Counted from the first letter of the stretch, positions 1 to 13,110 are shown. The stretch is DNA of 64,000 nucleotides from Ceratobasidium sp. AG-K (GCA_037039685.1 JAWNGF010000014.1:310001-374000); one strand, 5' to 3'. The notes: a model not told the origin generated them from the sequence alone. Numbers and translations: made by a program.

Positions 1-86
1 AACGATAATTTACTCCAAAAGTGTCCATCTAATCTATACAAAAGTCCACCATCTAGCTCGATCTGGCAACAGTCACGATCGCAGGG

Positions 87-2027
87 TCATGAGTCCCGAG
101 TAGCACCGTAGCATCGTAAGCCCTTCCTCCAGCAGATGTTGGCACATAGGTTCGTATACGCATCGTTACTCTGCAATAGTAATAATAGTGAGTAAAACCA
201 ACGTAAGATATATCAAGTAACTACCCACCACGACAAATACTGCCTCGGCGCCATGAGCTTTCGCAGCCTTTTCGATCAGAGAACCAATATCTGGGCGACC
301 CGAAACGCCGGTGTCATGAAGGATGATCTGGTTTGCCGGTAGGTTTGAAGTCACAGCGTTCCAGACTGTTTCTCCATAGGTCTGCCGATGATTTTTGGCG
401 ATCCAGATGAGCACAATGTCGCTGGTGGTTTGCTCGATGTGTGGTAACGCAGGAGCGATACCGGCTCCAGTGCAAACCGTCACAACTACAAAATGAAATG
501 TCATCAAATTGTGCGCCTAATCAGGCAATTATTCCACGTACCCTTCTTGTATGCATGATGCATATACATGAACCCTGGAGGATTTACGCCGCGAATGTAG
601 ATTTTTTCTGGGCCTCGGCTGGAAAGCGCGTCGTTGATCAACCCGGTTGTCCAATCACCAGCGCGTCCCACGATCAACGAATACTCCCGGCTCTCGAAGT
701 CCGTCATCGCCACGGAGAATGCATGCCACTGGTTTCCGTCCCGGCTGATTCGTGCGAAGGTACCGCTGCGCATTGTTGGAAGGCCAGGAAAGGTAACGAC
801 TGCAACGCTTTTGTTGGCTTGAATGGAGACCTTGGCTCGGCGCACGGTGAGCCAGACGTAGAAAATTGAAACGATGCAAACGAGCGTAAGGTAAGGAAGA
901 GAAGAGAAGAAGAGTTCCGAAGGAGTGGCGAGTGTCGCAGCCTTGATACCAAGATGAGCGACCAGATCCGCAACGACGAACCAGCCGACATAGCGATGCG
1001 TATATTCCCAGGTGTTGTGGAATCGCTCTCGTATTGGCCGAAGTGCGAACACGATAATGACGGCGATGCCCAGTGGTAGGATCAATGTGGTGATGAAGAG
1101 AGCAACATCCAGGGGCAAGCTGAAAGAAGTTTCACGCCGAACTTCCACGGCGTAAAGGACGATCCACCTATAGTACGGAGTGTCAGAGCCAGGCACAGTA
1201 TAATTGACTCTGGCACCTACATAAAGGTACCAAATGCGCATCCAACATGCAACCCTCCAATCGAGTGAAGCATTCGGTGAGCATAGAACCGCCGGAAGGG
1301 GATCCTGGCAAATGCCCAATACAAACCGGCCAAAAGAAGCTCGTTCCGGACGAGAATAGTGGTAGTAAGGTTGACCAGCGATGCTTGGGCGACGAAACCG
1401 CTCCGGTTGGCGTCCGGGGAGAGCCTTGAGAAATGAAGGAAAAAGGGAATATTGAGCGCAGCGGCAACGATCCACCATATCTGGTGAGCCCTTTGAAGGC
1501 AATCGGTCTCAGAGGTAAGTTGGAGGTAGCAGCCAAACGACATACCATATCATAGAAAAAAGCCAGTAAGTCTTTTGGCGATGGTAGTCTTTTTCGGCAG
1601 GCTCCAGAGCCGCCAGGTCTTCAGCAAGTGCTCGTGAGAGACTATCCTCGTTCGACTCGGAACCCTTTTCGGGGTCGGAAGTGCCCCAAGAGGCTGCCCT
1701 ATCAACAATGGGCGTTGTGGAGCATATCGTCGTAGTCGATGCAACAGATGACCTGGATGAGTGCCCAGATGAGGACAGATACGGATGTTGATTATTTCGA
1801 CGCTGTCCCATCGAGCACTTTTGAAGATGGGCGGGGATGGGCTCCTTGAGGGACAGGACCACCACGCTTTTGAGTAGTTCCACTTCGAAAGAATTGGTAC
1901 TACTAATAAGTGGCGGGTAGTGCCCTGGCACCTGCGCAGAGGACGACTGTGTCATGGTGTTGGCAATCGGATAGGGTGCTGAGGGTGGTGCGCCTTCTGT
2001 CTTGGTTGTCAGGGTTGCCTGTGGCAA
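87..2027 (-). CDS. TmpA-like / ferric-reductase-like integral membrane oxidoreductase (left copy)
   Basis: Five exons are inferred from the near-identical right copy at 57628-59568, where the splice sites sum to 1719 coding bases (572 aa plus stop). The first exon is a hydrophilic, Ser-rich N-terminus of about 160 residues. Several hydrophobic membrane segments follow, with histidines in contexts such as RFYAHRMLHS and NTWEYTHRY, and then a cytosolic FAD/NAD-binding-like region. VTVCTGAGIAPAL resembles the nucleotide-binding glycine motif of the ferric-reductase/TmpA superfamily. TmpA of Aspergillus is a membrane oxidoreductase linked to developmental signalling; the substrate here is unknown. 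The gene is divergent from the secreted-protein gene at 2953. I see no disabling change against the right copy; one visible difference is Ala versus Glu just before the last intron (EAVF versus EEVF). Confidence 0.8.
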
Positions 2028-2952
2028 AGTTTGAGGCTCTCTCGGAGGGAGATCTTATACACGAGGGGAGGACTCTGCATTACTGGAACTGGTGATTAGT
2101 GGAGCGAGGTGAATATCTACCCGTTCGGGTAAACTTATACATCCGTTAGGGATCAAAACTCAGTCTACCCAAATAGGTAGAAGTGAACACCAAATCGAGT
2201 AATAGCGTCGAGAAGGCGTGCATTTGCCATGCTTCAGTTGACCCAAGAAGTTTCCTTGGATGCAGAGCACGCACCGCCAACAAGCTTAAGAGCGGACTCG
2301 GGCTCAACCACATATTACGATTATTTGTGGGCGTACGTTCCAGCCTTAAAAGAAAAGCAAATACCGTAGTCGTAGTGAAGCATTTCAAAGTGATTCTGAG
2401 AAGCGGTGTTGGGCTGTTGCAGCAGACAAAAACATTGACAAAAGGCCATCGTAGTCAGGTTGTGTCAATTGTCTATGTCATGTGACTGAATGACCAATAC
2501 CCCGAGCCGGCGGGATCTCCGTCTGGTGATTTTACAACCTACGTAGATGTCAGCTCGTGAGACTGCTCAGCCTCAAGTGCCGTGGGAGCTCGGGTGTCTA
2601 GCATGGACTTAATATAGGACGCTTCTCGTGGATAGCAGGAAGATGCCACAAAAGCTTCTGGCTCAGCCATGGTACTACTTCAAGTGAATCAGCATCGCCT
2701 CATCTAGTGACCTCAACACCTGACTCCAAAGAACTCGCCGAAGATAGCATGGCTTGGCTCGTGGATCAATTCAACCGCGAGCCCAGCCGACCATAAGACA
2801 TGAATAGACCGAGATTTCCACGGCGAGACTCGGCGGCGTCGGTCCACGCGATGACGCGGGGAGAAATCCTTGCGTGCATATAAACAGACGGGGCGTCCAT
2901 GTACATTTCTCAGCGGCTTCAGCTCTTCCAAAGCAACTTAGCCACTTTTACG
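2028..2952. other. Divergent intergenic region, 0.9 kb
   Basis: This is the shared upstream region of the TmpA-like gene (minus) and the secreted-protein gene (plus). Open frames here are short and resemble nothing I recognise. It is duplicated at 56696-57627 with visible substitutions and small indels. A TATA-like box lies at 2879-2884. Confidence 0.6.
2879..2884 (+). promoter_or_regulatory. TATA-like box of the secreted-protein gene
   Basis: TATAAA lies 74 bases upstream of the ATG at 2953. The same element is kept in the right copy (TTTATA at 56764-56769 on the plus strand). Confidence 0.5.
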
Positions 2953-3884
2953 ATGCGTACGGCCTTGATTTCTCTCGCAGCTGCTCTATACGTGGCCACA
3001 AGCAGCGTTCTTGCTGCCCCCTCCACTCCAATTGGACCCAAGCATCTGGAAGCCCGGGCCAACCCGGATAATATTGTATATGTTACCGACGCAAGTAATT
3101 GTGAGCACAGATTATTTCTTAGTTCACATACAATACTCAGAGAATGCTGCTTCCAGTTTGTATGATCATGCCCCGTGATGCCCATACCGACATCGGCGAC
3201 TCGGAACACCCGGTAAAAATCACGCTCCTTGCTAGCGAAACCTGGATTTTCTGACATCACTGATCTGCAGGGCGGAATGCGGACCTATTGCTCACCAAGT
3301 GGAAAGTACGATGCCTCTCAAGGACAATTGCCAGCCAATTTTTGGAGCAACGTCAGTTCACCGGATTCTGCCCTGGGGTAGAGCCTAAAGCTCATTTTTT
3401 ACTTCACAGGTTGCATTCAAGTCGGGCAAAGGAAAGAACGGGAAGCGCCTCGCCCAACGTAAGCATACTTCAATATTTTTTTACAGCTAAAAGTGAATAA
3501 TAGAATGCAGTAACGGGCTGTATTCGACCTGAAACCTTGGATCGTTTGAACCCCAACGACGGAGGAGGACAGTACGACTCCAGTGGTGGAGCAGGTGGAC
3601 AAGGGAATCCTCAAGGGAGTGTGTGCCTTGGGTAAGTTATGGTCATTTAATCACATCAAATTTGTGTTCTTATTTGATTTGGTAGCTATAACCACTATGT
3701 CGAGCTCGTTGAGCCCGCTGACAGACGCGCGTGTATTCGCTGCTGTGACGACCCGGCTGATTGTCCCCTTGACAAGGGTTAGTCGCAACTCACTACCTCA
3801 ACCAACTCTCATCCAACCCCTCTGTTTTCAGATACGTCGGGTTGCCCTGCTGTGATTTCTGGCAACTATTTCAACTGTAGTTGA
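2953..3884 (+). CDS. Small secreted cysteine-rich protein (left copy)
   Basis: Seven exons (2953-3100, 3157-3212, 3271-3351, 3410-3458, 3511-3631, 3686-3777, 3832-3884) give exactly 600 coding bases, a 199-residue protein. The N-terminus MRTALISLAAALYVATSSVL is a clear signal peptide, followed by a short linker containing EAR, a possible processing site. The mature part has conserved blocks: CMIMPRDAHTDIGDSE, a Gly/Ser-rich GGGQYDSSGG block, and a cysteine cluster RACIRCCDDPADC near the end, with about ten cysteines in all. I believe similar proteins occur in other basidiomycetes and in Mucoromycota, but I know no biochemical function. Copies are at 55767-56695 and, more diverged, at 60062-61037. 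All introns are 51-58 bases with GT-AG ends. Confidence 0.85.
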
Positions 3885-4689
3885 ACGGTTGACCAGGAAT
3901 GAAGTGTCGAATTCGATGAACCTTGCAGACAATCTAAGCGCCTCTCGCTTGAACGGACATTTATTTGGACAATTCTATACTATAGTAGCTTGGCTTGTTT
4001 ACCTTCCTCTAAGTTGATGAAACACATGCATATGAGTGAAATCACATGATGTTTTAAGGTTATCGTGGGCTATACTAATGTATACATCTTATGGTGTGCA
4101 TACGAGCGCATACATTAGCAAATAGGATTAACGAAAGGCGTGAGGACAGGGCTTGGTTCTAGAAATACTGCCAAAATATGTTGGGAAATTAACGGACAAG
4201 AAGCACCACACGATTTCATCCCTTCTCTGTGCTCGGCAGGAATCAGCCATCCCAGGCCGATGTCGTGGACATCAACTTCACGGTAGCTAGTTCTGAGCCA
4301 GATTGATGGGAAAACACTCACTTGCCGGTCGATACGCGTTGCAATACGCGTGTTAGACTCGACTGAGCGTGAAGCAACGTGTCGAACCTGCTACGATGGT
4401 GAAGATAAAGATTTCATTGGCGTTTCCGAACCACAAACCGGAAACTCTGATAAAAGCGGTCAAATAAACAAGGTCCTTTGGTCTGGATTGTTGCGACTCG
4501 TAGTGGCTGTCTACGATTGACAGCTCTGACTTGTCGACAGCTCGAGTGTGGGATTGACAGATCAGCCGTGGCGGTGACAGGCTCAATAGTTGCCAGGAAA
4601 GGGCGATGTTATTATTAGCCCCTGGCTGGAGTTAAGATATTTGTGAGTAGCGGGGATAGGATAACAAGTAATGATATGCCAATGTAATA
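3885..4689. other. Convergent 3' intergenic region
   Basis: This 0.8-kb stretch lies between the stop codons of the secreted protein (plus) and GOT1 (minus). No gene is recognisable. It is among the more diverged parts of the left arm against the right arm (54990-55766), with several small indels. Confidence 0.6.
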
Positions 4690-5327
4690 TTACACCATTG
4701 ATGTACGAGTCCCAGCCAACCGGTCTACGAACTAAAAAATAAAATAGTATTAGTTTGCAGACCAAAGGAATGATCGGTGGAGAGTAGAAACGGGTGTAAT
4801 ATTGTGACAAGCCACTCACTCCTCTTATGTATGGTAAACTGAGGAAGGTTCCAATGAACGGTAATTGACGCAAGAAGGAAATAATAACCGGGAAGAAGTC
4901 TCTGTGAAGTGCGTGGTCAGTCTCACGCGCATTATGAATAAATGAAAATAGAAAACTCACCCAAAGAGGTTTAGGAACCCAAAAGTTTCGATGAGCATTC
5001 CGACAAATGGCCATTTAAAGAAAACCAAGAGAATGCCGCCAACGAAACATATAGTCCCACGAAGTTTTTGTTTACGAGCGAAGAAATAGAAAGTTTTGGT
5101 GGGACCAATAATTAGTGTTAGACCTGAGACAAACAGTATCTGAGATGCGGAAGCGTGAGTGTGTTCCGCATTGAGTGACAGACAGCGCTTACGTTGCCAA
5201 GCGCGAGCAGCCCTCCGTCAAAAAAGAGCATCACTCCCAGGAACATGAAGAACACGCCGAACGAGGTGAGGCCAACGCCAATCTCTGCCAGCCACTGATT
5301 AAGATCGTACTGACTAAAATTGAACAT
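4690..5327 (-). CDS. GOT1: Got1-family vesicle transport protein (left copy)
   Basis: Four exons give a 145-residue protein; the arithmetic was checked on the right copy (54350-54989). It has the compact four-helix membrane layout of Got1/Sft2-type proteins. Characteristic blocks are [41 protein letters not shown] followed by [31 protein letters not shown], and [14 protein letters not shown]. Got1 acts on ER-Golgi membranes and affects COPII vesicle formation and membrane fusion. The start is the ATG at 5327, which gives the usual short N-terminus before the first helix. It is divergent from the DUF6535 gene, about 260 bases from its start. Confidence 0.93.
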
Positions 5328-5587
5328 CACTTACTTTGACCATCGGAGAGCCACATTTTGGTGATGGTTGCGAGTAGAGACGTGTCACCCGTGGGAGTTG
5401 GCACGTGATATGGCGCTTACGGACAGGACACAGGTCACACAACAATCCTTGAGCTTCCGAGTCAAGCCACTGCTGCACTGCCTTCAAGCTCCTGAACCAC
5501 AACAACACAGACGCGCGCGCACATGGTTTGTACAAAGCCACACGGTTATATGCCAAAACTTATGGAGAGATAGCCGCCTGACGTTAT

Positions 5588-8500
5588 ATGGCTCAGCAAT
5601 CTGAACTTTGCGGGCCTAAAGCCGAGCTCGAGGGTCGACCCGGGGCGAACGCAAACCGTGAGCATTTTTTTCGTCGCAGGAAAACTCTTCTAATAAACCC
5701 GTAACTTTGTGTATTATAGTCAAAATATGTCCCCAATATACCTAATACGCTCAGAGCATCTAACCCATTCTTCTCTCAGCCACCGGCCGCGGGCTGTCAT
5801 TTGCCCGCCGACTCCACTCACAAAGAGGCACATATTCGAATGGCGGGCGATGTTTTGGGAGAGGAACTCGCTCCGGATGCAACTATTTGGAAGCTCTATG
5901 TGGAAGAGGCCGTTGCACAAGACAATGAGCTCGTAAATTCTCAAAACAGAAGCTTGGATTTAATGCTATTATTTGTGAGTCCTGTTAGCAGGCGAATTAG
6001 CAATTGATTGTAAACCAGTCTACCCGCATAGGCTACCTTGTTCTCCGCCATACTTACTGCTTTTCTGATCGAGGCAAAGGACATGCTACAAGCGGATCCG
6101 GCCGACGTCGCGGCGGCCCTTCTTCTGCAGATCCTGCAATCTCAGCAGCGAATCGAAGCCGGAATCCCAGCCAATAACTCGACATTGACAGAGAACCCTT
6201 CTTTTGCGCCTACCTCGATAGCCCGTTGGATTAATGGATTGTGGTTTACCGCTCTTGCTCTTTCGCTCGCTGCGGCGCTGGTTGCCATGCTGGCAAAAGA
6301 ATGGCTTGCAGACTTTATTGCCACCACTGTACGCCCACCTTTCGAGTATGCGCTTCAAAGACAAGCGAGATACAATGGACTTGTTTCATGGGGAGCCTTG
6401 CACATTACCGCGCTATTACCGACTCTACTGCATCTATCTTTACTGTTTTTTGCCCTGGGACTTATTTTACTTCTGTGGGATCTGGATAGGGCGGTCGCGC
6501 TGGTTTTCGTTGCTGTGGTTAGCTTAACAGTGCTGTTTTACGTATCCACGGCACTACTTGGCGCCATCTTCGAGTCTTGCCCATTTGTTACTCAAATATC
6601 TAAATACGTGCACCGCGCCTGGATGGTGTGCCTCGGTGCAAGGTATATCCTCAAGAATAACTTAGGCTCTGCAAAGCTACTTCACGACGATGGTACTGCG
6701 GACGATGTACTCCAAGCACTGGGATGGTTGGCTAAAAATTCGAGAGACCGGGCCGTGGCTGACTGCGCATATCAGGCTCTGGCAGCACATACTGGAACCA
6801 ACAACTCACGTATCCGAGACAATGCTCTCAAGTCTACGACAACTGTCAACTCCATACGCTCGGCCAAAGCCAAACTAAAATCCTTTATGAGCGATTCAGA
6901 AAAGGCCACAAATATTCAGTTTCTCCACGCAATTTGTCGGCGGTTTTCGGAAACTTTGGCTCAAAATCATCGGGAGGTGGCGGCTTGCGAGGGTGCAAAC
7001 ATAGCTAGGTATGCCGCCGCACTGCCAAAACTTGTGGAACACGTGGAAACGATCGCGCAAGAACAGTCGGCTGATGGGACAGCTCGGGCGTTGAAGCCAA
7101 CATCGTCTCTCCATAGTTGGACCCCCAACCAGGTACGATACCCGTAGTTTCAGTCGCATACATCAGTCGCTGACAGTCGGGTGGCATGGTGTAGTACGAT
7201 GCCGTCATGCTAGCCTTTGGAACTCTGGATACCGCCTGGGGGAGCGATTGCCCACCGCTTAGCGCCGATTCCTATGCAATTCTCACCGCCGCGGAGCTGA
7301 AACTAGCAGTAGTGGTGGCCAAACTAGGAGCGCCGTCGAATAACGGAATAACTCGACTCGCCACACTTCCACAACCAGGGAGCGATATGAACCATACGGC
7401 CATCAATTTCTCGAGCATGAATGGCATACATCCGAATTTGTCACACACTCGAGATGGTCGCGCTTTTGCTCGTGCTTCCGTTCTTATTCATTATCACGTC
7501 ACTGGGCAAACATCTATGGGCACCTCGTCATTGATCCACCTTTTGAACTCAATTTCAGTTGCAGCAAACTGCGAGCATTTGAGTTCGGATTCTGTGACAG
7601 AATTTAGAGTGAATGTGGTTGGGAGGTCGCCGGAGCGGTGCCCGGGCGTGGATGTTTTAGGGGATCCTGATGGTATTTTTCGAAGGGTCCTTTCACTCTG
7701 GCGGTCAGAGTATATGCCTGGTACCTGGACAAAGCTCGACTTGACGGCAGCGGAAGCTGTGGGTTCATTCGCTCAGGCTTTTCTGAAGCAATGGATTGGG
7801 CGCAAAGAGATCCACGGTGCTCAGAGCAGGTCTAGAAGTTCATCCTATCGTGGCATCGATTTCGAACTCCCGATCACGGCGCAGACCAAAGAAGACAAGG
7901 TTATGTTTTTGGAAGCCTTGAACCCGGACATTCTCGCGTTGCAGTTTGACCAAACATCTCCCAACTGGATACTGGGTCGTTTGTTGGTGATATGCAACAT
8001 TACTCTCATCCAGCTCGACCGACAGCCTGGTTGCGTTGAGATGCTGGAGCACACTCTCTGGGCATTGTCACATACCACAGGAGCATTTATGCGATACCAA
8101 CCAAGACAAACCTACATTGCGATTTCTCGCCACGCCGCTCTCATTCGACGCTTGGTCGGATTGGTTGCAGATTCCTTGGAGGTGATTTCCTCGCATCATC
8201 ACGACTCCCTGGCCACCTCCCACCTCATCTCATTCCTTGCCCTGTCTTTTGAGAGAAAAACAGTGATATTCTATAGCGGAATGCCTCCGCAGAACTTGCT
8301 GAAACTGCTTCAGATAATCGCACGGACTCCAAATCACCCAGCCGAAGTTGAATATTTGCTTTCCGATACGGTCCAACTAGTGGAGGATAGAACAAGGGAT
8401 CGTCTCCGTGTCTTCTCGGGTACTGGCGAAGGGTTTGCGCTTCTGGTCGCGATCGGCCAGCATAACGAGTACCTAGCTCTGGCTGCAAATGCCATTCAGT

Positions 8501-8865
8501 CGATTATCAAAGATCCAAGAATCACAGAGGACAATCACCTTCCTCGTTCCAAGAGCATCTCGGGCTTCCTTGATGCTGCATCTTTTGTTTTATCCTTCAC
8601 AAACGCTGATGAAGTCGTCTTGCCATCCGAGATGTTTGCGGAACGTGTCCTGTTGGTGTTGCAGCTGGCTTCGAAAACGGCACACCTAGCGCTTCCTCGC
8701 CGTCACCCTGCGTTTTCGCAGTTGTTGAGCCATTTTGAAAACGAGCCTCTAAGAAGAGGAGGCGTATCTTTGATGGGTATGCGCAAGTTGGCTGGTTGGG
8801 ACTTTCTAGATCATGGGGAACTCGCTCAGAGTTTCGACTTGTTGTTTGGACTGCATAATTCGTAG
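5588..8865 (+). CDS. DUF6535-type multi-pass membrane protein (left copy)
   Basis: I infer four exons and roughly 1000 residues. Exon 1 starts MAQQSELC at 5588; a 54-base intron (from GTAACT to CTCAG) joins it in frame to the segment containing APDATIWKLYVEE. A second intron after SLDLMLLF leads to ATLFSAILTAFLIEA, and a third (acceptor GTGTAG before TACGATGCC) joins the membrane half to a long soluble C-terminal half ending at 8865. Four hydrophobic segments lie in the first 300 residues of the main exon, including LWFTALALSLAAALVAMLAK and LLPTLLHLSLLFFALGLILL. This matches the DUF6535 domain common in Agaricomycetes; its function is unknown. A second member lies at 31126-34290. The exact start is the least certain part. 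Confidence 0.8.
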
Positions 8866-9108
8866 TTGGCAAATCGCGCTTCCTCTTCCTCAGTTCCCGT
8901 GTCTTTCTCATGTACATTCGTGATTTACAATTATTCGTCCTATTTACTTCCCTTTCTCTTTTGTGTGCTGTACTTCGATGTACGCGTCAAATTCAATGCT
9001 CCTGACACATGGTTAGCCACCCGAAGCATTTCATCAATCAGTCATGTGACAGCAATTTTGCCTCGGATTTTGAAATTTAAATTTGGCATACACCTGACGA
9101 TACCCATA

Positions 9109-12100
9109 ATGTCTCATCCTCAGCTGGACACAGCGCTCGACAAAATAAGGGTACACAAGAACTCCAAACTTGCGCACCAAAAGATTCCCGCGACACTGTT
9201 GATCGCACTTGAGCAGACCTTCGAGGAACAAGTACCGCCAACCTCCCGCTCGCCTGTTGCGTATTGTGCGGCGTTATGTACGACACTCGAACAAGCTGTA
9301 AAGGGAAATCTAGAGGCCGGAAGTGATGTTGGGATGGGGGAGAGTGATCTCGTACCTGGAGTGCTCTATCTTCTCGCCACTGTGCTTCCTTCCGTGCCAA
9401 CCCCGGTCGTACGTGCTCAAGTACCGGCGCTACTACCCCTACTTGCACCACTATTGCCTCTTTCATCACAACATGCACCTGCACTGCGGTCTCTTCTCTC
9501 TGTACTGTGTTCGCTATGGGCCCCTCTCGATGCCTCGGCATTGACTGGTACACCACTACTGCGGAATGCGTGGGCGAGCGTCTTGCAACTCTGTGTCGAC
9601 CCTCGTCCAAAAGTACGCAAAAAGGCACAAGAGGTGGTTAAATCGGTACTGGCAGCGCCTCCCGCTCCTATGGCTAGGCATCCTTACGCCGATCATGTAA
9701 GTCTGGTTTCGTTGATAGCGTACTCAATCTCACCATCGGGTATCTTACTTTAGACAGCTCAATATGTATTAAGCTTGCTTACGGACGTATCTCCTGACCA
9801 TGCGGAGGTTGCGATTTGGACATGCGCATGGGCGAAAACACTGGCGCCTTTCTGGCCTGTCACCGTTCGTACAATTGCCATGCAATTTGGGTGGGTTCGG
9901 CCTTACTAACTCAAGTTTGAATATAGAAATTAGCCGACTTGCTAGAATCTCTCCTCGCCCTTCCAGCTCTGAATATCCCTTTCCTAACAGCATCTGCGTA
10001 TACGACCATCACAGCAGTTTTCACGCCACCGTCTACCGCGGTGAACCCTGATGATCAAGACACCCTGACGGCAGCTCAGCCACTCCCGCCCACCACACTA
10101 CCTCCTACCCACTTCCCAGCGAGTCTCGCTACATTACTTTCGCTTCCGCCTACCGGAGATGCAGATGCAGTGCCTTGGATTGCTGCCGTCGGAGCATGTC
10201 TCCACGCATGGGGAGAAGCTTGCCAGGACCCGGAAGTCTTGGAAGAGGTTCGTCTATCAATCGGAGGAACGCTACAATTCATCTGACAATTGCTTAGACT
10301 CCCTCTCTCTCGCAAGATCTCTTATTCGCAGTCCCAAACGCGTTCCGTGCCCTTTGGTCGCACCTTGAAGAGAGTCATACCCCCGATGTTCGTGCCGCAG
10401 CAGAGGACGCAATCGTTCACGGACTTCTCGGAGGAGTGTTTGGTGACAACGGGAGAGTACGCGTAAGCGGTCCTCAGACGGGGGTTGCGGACCTATTAGT
10501 GAAGGAATGTTTAAAAGTTTGGGGTAAAGGTTCGTATTGTGTCATTTGGCTGGGTTATTGCAAGTATTGACTCGGCGGAACAACAGGCCCTAAAAATGTC
10601 AAAAAGACGTCTCTGGGCCTGATTTTGAGCACACTCGAGGCTTCGTTAGATTCCGTATCTACTGCCTCGTCCGGAGCGTTAGGAGATGTATTATCGGTGG
10701 TCGAGGGTGTGATCAATGTTTTGGGAGTCAACTCGGAGATCGGAGGTGAGTGGATCGTTGACGACTTACAGTATGTCTGATTGATACTCGCTTATGTTCG
10801 AACATGTAGGCCCAACACCGGCCGTTACTCTTGCACCACCGCTCGTGACGGCGGTGGGCACGCTTCGTGGGGCTCAGGGCTTCGTATGGAGGGAAAGGGC
10901 AGATGGCGTTATTGGCGCTGTGAGTGGGTTGTAATATTAACACCAGAACTTAGAGATACTTAACGTCGGTGGACCATGATAGGCAATTCGTGCCATGGGT
11001 CCGGCTCCCTTCCTGGAAGTCCTACCGATGCACTTGATACCAGATAAAGAGGCGTGAGTGACTTTCTCCAAATATGCGGTTCTGGAGGTCTCAACATAAC
11101 TTTCTTGGATTTCCAGGCCAAATCGAGACGGACGGGCTTACCTCCTTCCACTCCTTGCCGCTAATCTAGTTCCTCGCACGGCCGACATTCGTCACTTTGT
11201 TTCCCATTTTGTTCCCTTATCGGAAAAGTTATTTGAATTGCAAAGCTCGGCCGAGAAGGAGGGCGAACGCAAGGTAAGGCCCAGAGCATTTTTACAAAGA
11301 GTTGGTTGACCGACCCGTCGACAGATCTGGGAAGTATGTATTAATCAAGTGTGGAGTTGTTTCCGGGGCTATTGTACTGGCTTGGCTGGATTGAAAGAAG
11401 TATGTATTTACTCTGCTCCCAGTTTCGTTAGCTTGACCAAACATTATCCTTGTAGGGTCTATCGACCCCGTTCCTCCAACTCCTTACCAACTTGTTGTAT
11501 TCACAACCCACCCTCCGAGTCTCGATCCTTCACGGAATCCGTGCGCTTATCGCTTCCAATCGTTCCATACCTGCGGACGAGATTCACTACACCTATGCCG
11601 AACGGTCTTGTGCGGAGGAAAACTTGAAGTTCTTGTCGGGTCTGGCCGGAAACATGCTTTCCGTGCTGTTCAATGTATTCAGCAGCGTCGAGCCCAATGA
11701 TCGAGGTCTGGTTGGAGAGGTCATTTCGCTATGGTTGGGATTGGCGGACGCCAAAGTGAGTAGGGACAACCCTGTTTCTGTATGGTGATGTTGATAGTGC
11801 ACTATGTTTAGGAACTTTCAAATACGTTCAAGAAGGTATCCAACATGTTAACGCAGAGCCTCAAGGCCACCCCTACTCCCTCGACACACACCACTCTTGA
11901 CCTCCTCGTATTGCTTATTCCCCATCTCTCGCCTACCGATGGGACCAAACTTTTCGCAATTGTATTTGCCGACGGTGCGGTGGCCAGCGCAGACGGCACA
12001 GTTCAGAAGAAGGCGTATCGCATCTTGGCTAGACTGGCCGAGCGGGACATTGTCGATGGTTTGCAAGAAGGGGAGGGAAAGAACAACAAGGTTGAGAAAG

Positions 12101-13110
12101 CCCTCGCTCGGTGTGCGGAATTAACGTCGGGTGTAAACGTTGCCGCAAAGCGGGTGAGTACTAATACTAAACTGTGAATTTGTATTTTAATTGATGGTAT
12201 GATTGGTCCAGGACCGAGTTCAACTCCTCACAGTACTTATTCCTATAATTCCCGACGGCTCACTCCATATCATTCCGTCTTTGCTACCCGAAGCTGTCCT
12301 CGCCACAAAGGAAGTCAGCGAAAAGGCTCGAAATGGGGCGTTTGACCTACTTGTAGCTATCGGAAAGCGGATGGAACGAGGTGGCACGGTGGACCGAGGT
12401 AAAGTCGAAGGAATGGAGGTTGAGCAGGAAGGAGAGGTGCCGCCGAGTGGTAAGACTGATTCAAGGATTTACATATTTGGCTGACCAACATCCGTGTATC
12501 CAGTCAAGGCAAACGTTGAGGAATACATAACTATGGTCGCGGCAGGTCTAGTCGGTGCTACCCCACATATGATCAGTGCGACAATCACCGCTCTCTCGCG
12601 ACTCACCTTTGAGTTTAAATGTACGCACATGTTTACTGCTATTTGTGTAACGTGCTGATAAGTGTTCTACTAGCCACAATCTCTCACTTGATGCTTTCCG
12701 AGCTCATATCTACGATAGTTGTCTTTGTCTCTTCCGCAAACCGAGAGATTGTCAAGTCCGCGCTCGGATTCGCCAAGGTTGCGGTTATTTCCCTTCCCAC
12801 AGGCGTGGTGAGCGATGAAACTAAAATGACCTACTTTGCTTTGTTACTCCGTGTACATGCAGATATATCGCATACCCTGCGATTCCATTCAACTCAAGCG
12901 TTCACTGCCCACCCACGCTTCCTATGGTCCTCCTCCATCGCACAAACTGTGCCATCCAGCCCCTTGGAGTTGATTCCCAAGACCTTGCGCACTTTACCCC
13001 CATCAAACATAGTATATATAAGGCTGTTACCCCCACCAGGGTCCCCCGGGATAGTGAGGGGGAAGGGCATCCACTGGGATAACGTCAACTTTATTGGTTA
13101 CCGATGCTGA
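9109..13110 (+). pseudogene. RRP12: RRP12, 3'-truncated copy ending in a chimeric tail
   Basis: The start MSHPQLDTALDKIRVHKN and all following exons match the intact right copy (45812-50568) up to 12814, where homology stops inside an exon after LPTGVVS. The frame then continues through unrelated sequence for about 100 codons, antisense to the end of the reductase pseudogene, and stops at 13110. The lost part is the C-terminal basic and acidic region, including the DPYAYLPLG-type ending. Rrp12 is a HEAT-repeat export and assembly factor for pre-ribosomes; losing the C-terminus may impair it, but a shorter protein could still be made. The exons before the break carry no obvious lesion, and the first exon appears unchanged against the right copy. 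Confidence 0.85.

Larger units (their letters stand above)
1..12814 (+). repeat. Left arm of a large inverted duplication
   Basis: This whole segment reappears in reverse complement at 46862 to about 59655. Paired genes have coordinate sums of 59648-59679, so the arms are collinear with a net indel difference of only about 20-30 bases, located mainly between 2.9 and 4.7 kb. The left end runs off the window. The inner end is sharp: after the shared GGTGAGCG at 12807-12814 the two copies differ completely. Coding exons are almost identical near the inner end and show more substitutions and small indels toward the outer end (2-5.5 kb). Confidence 0.97.

Noticed and set aside
9077..9628. 183-codon minus-strand frame inside RRP12 (and its mirror at 50049-50600)
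   Set aside because: Antisense to a conserved RRP12 exon, Arg/Val-rich and without domain similarity.
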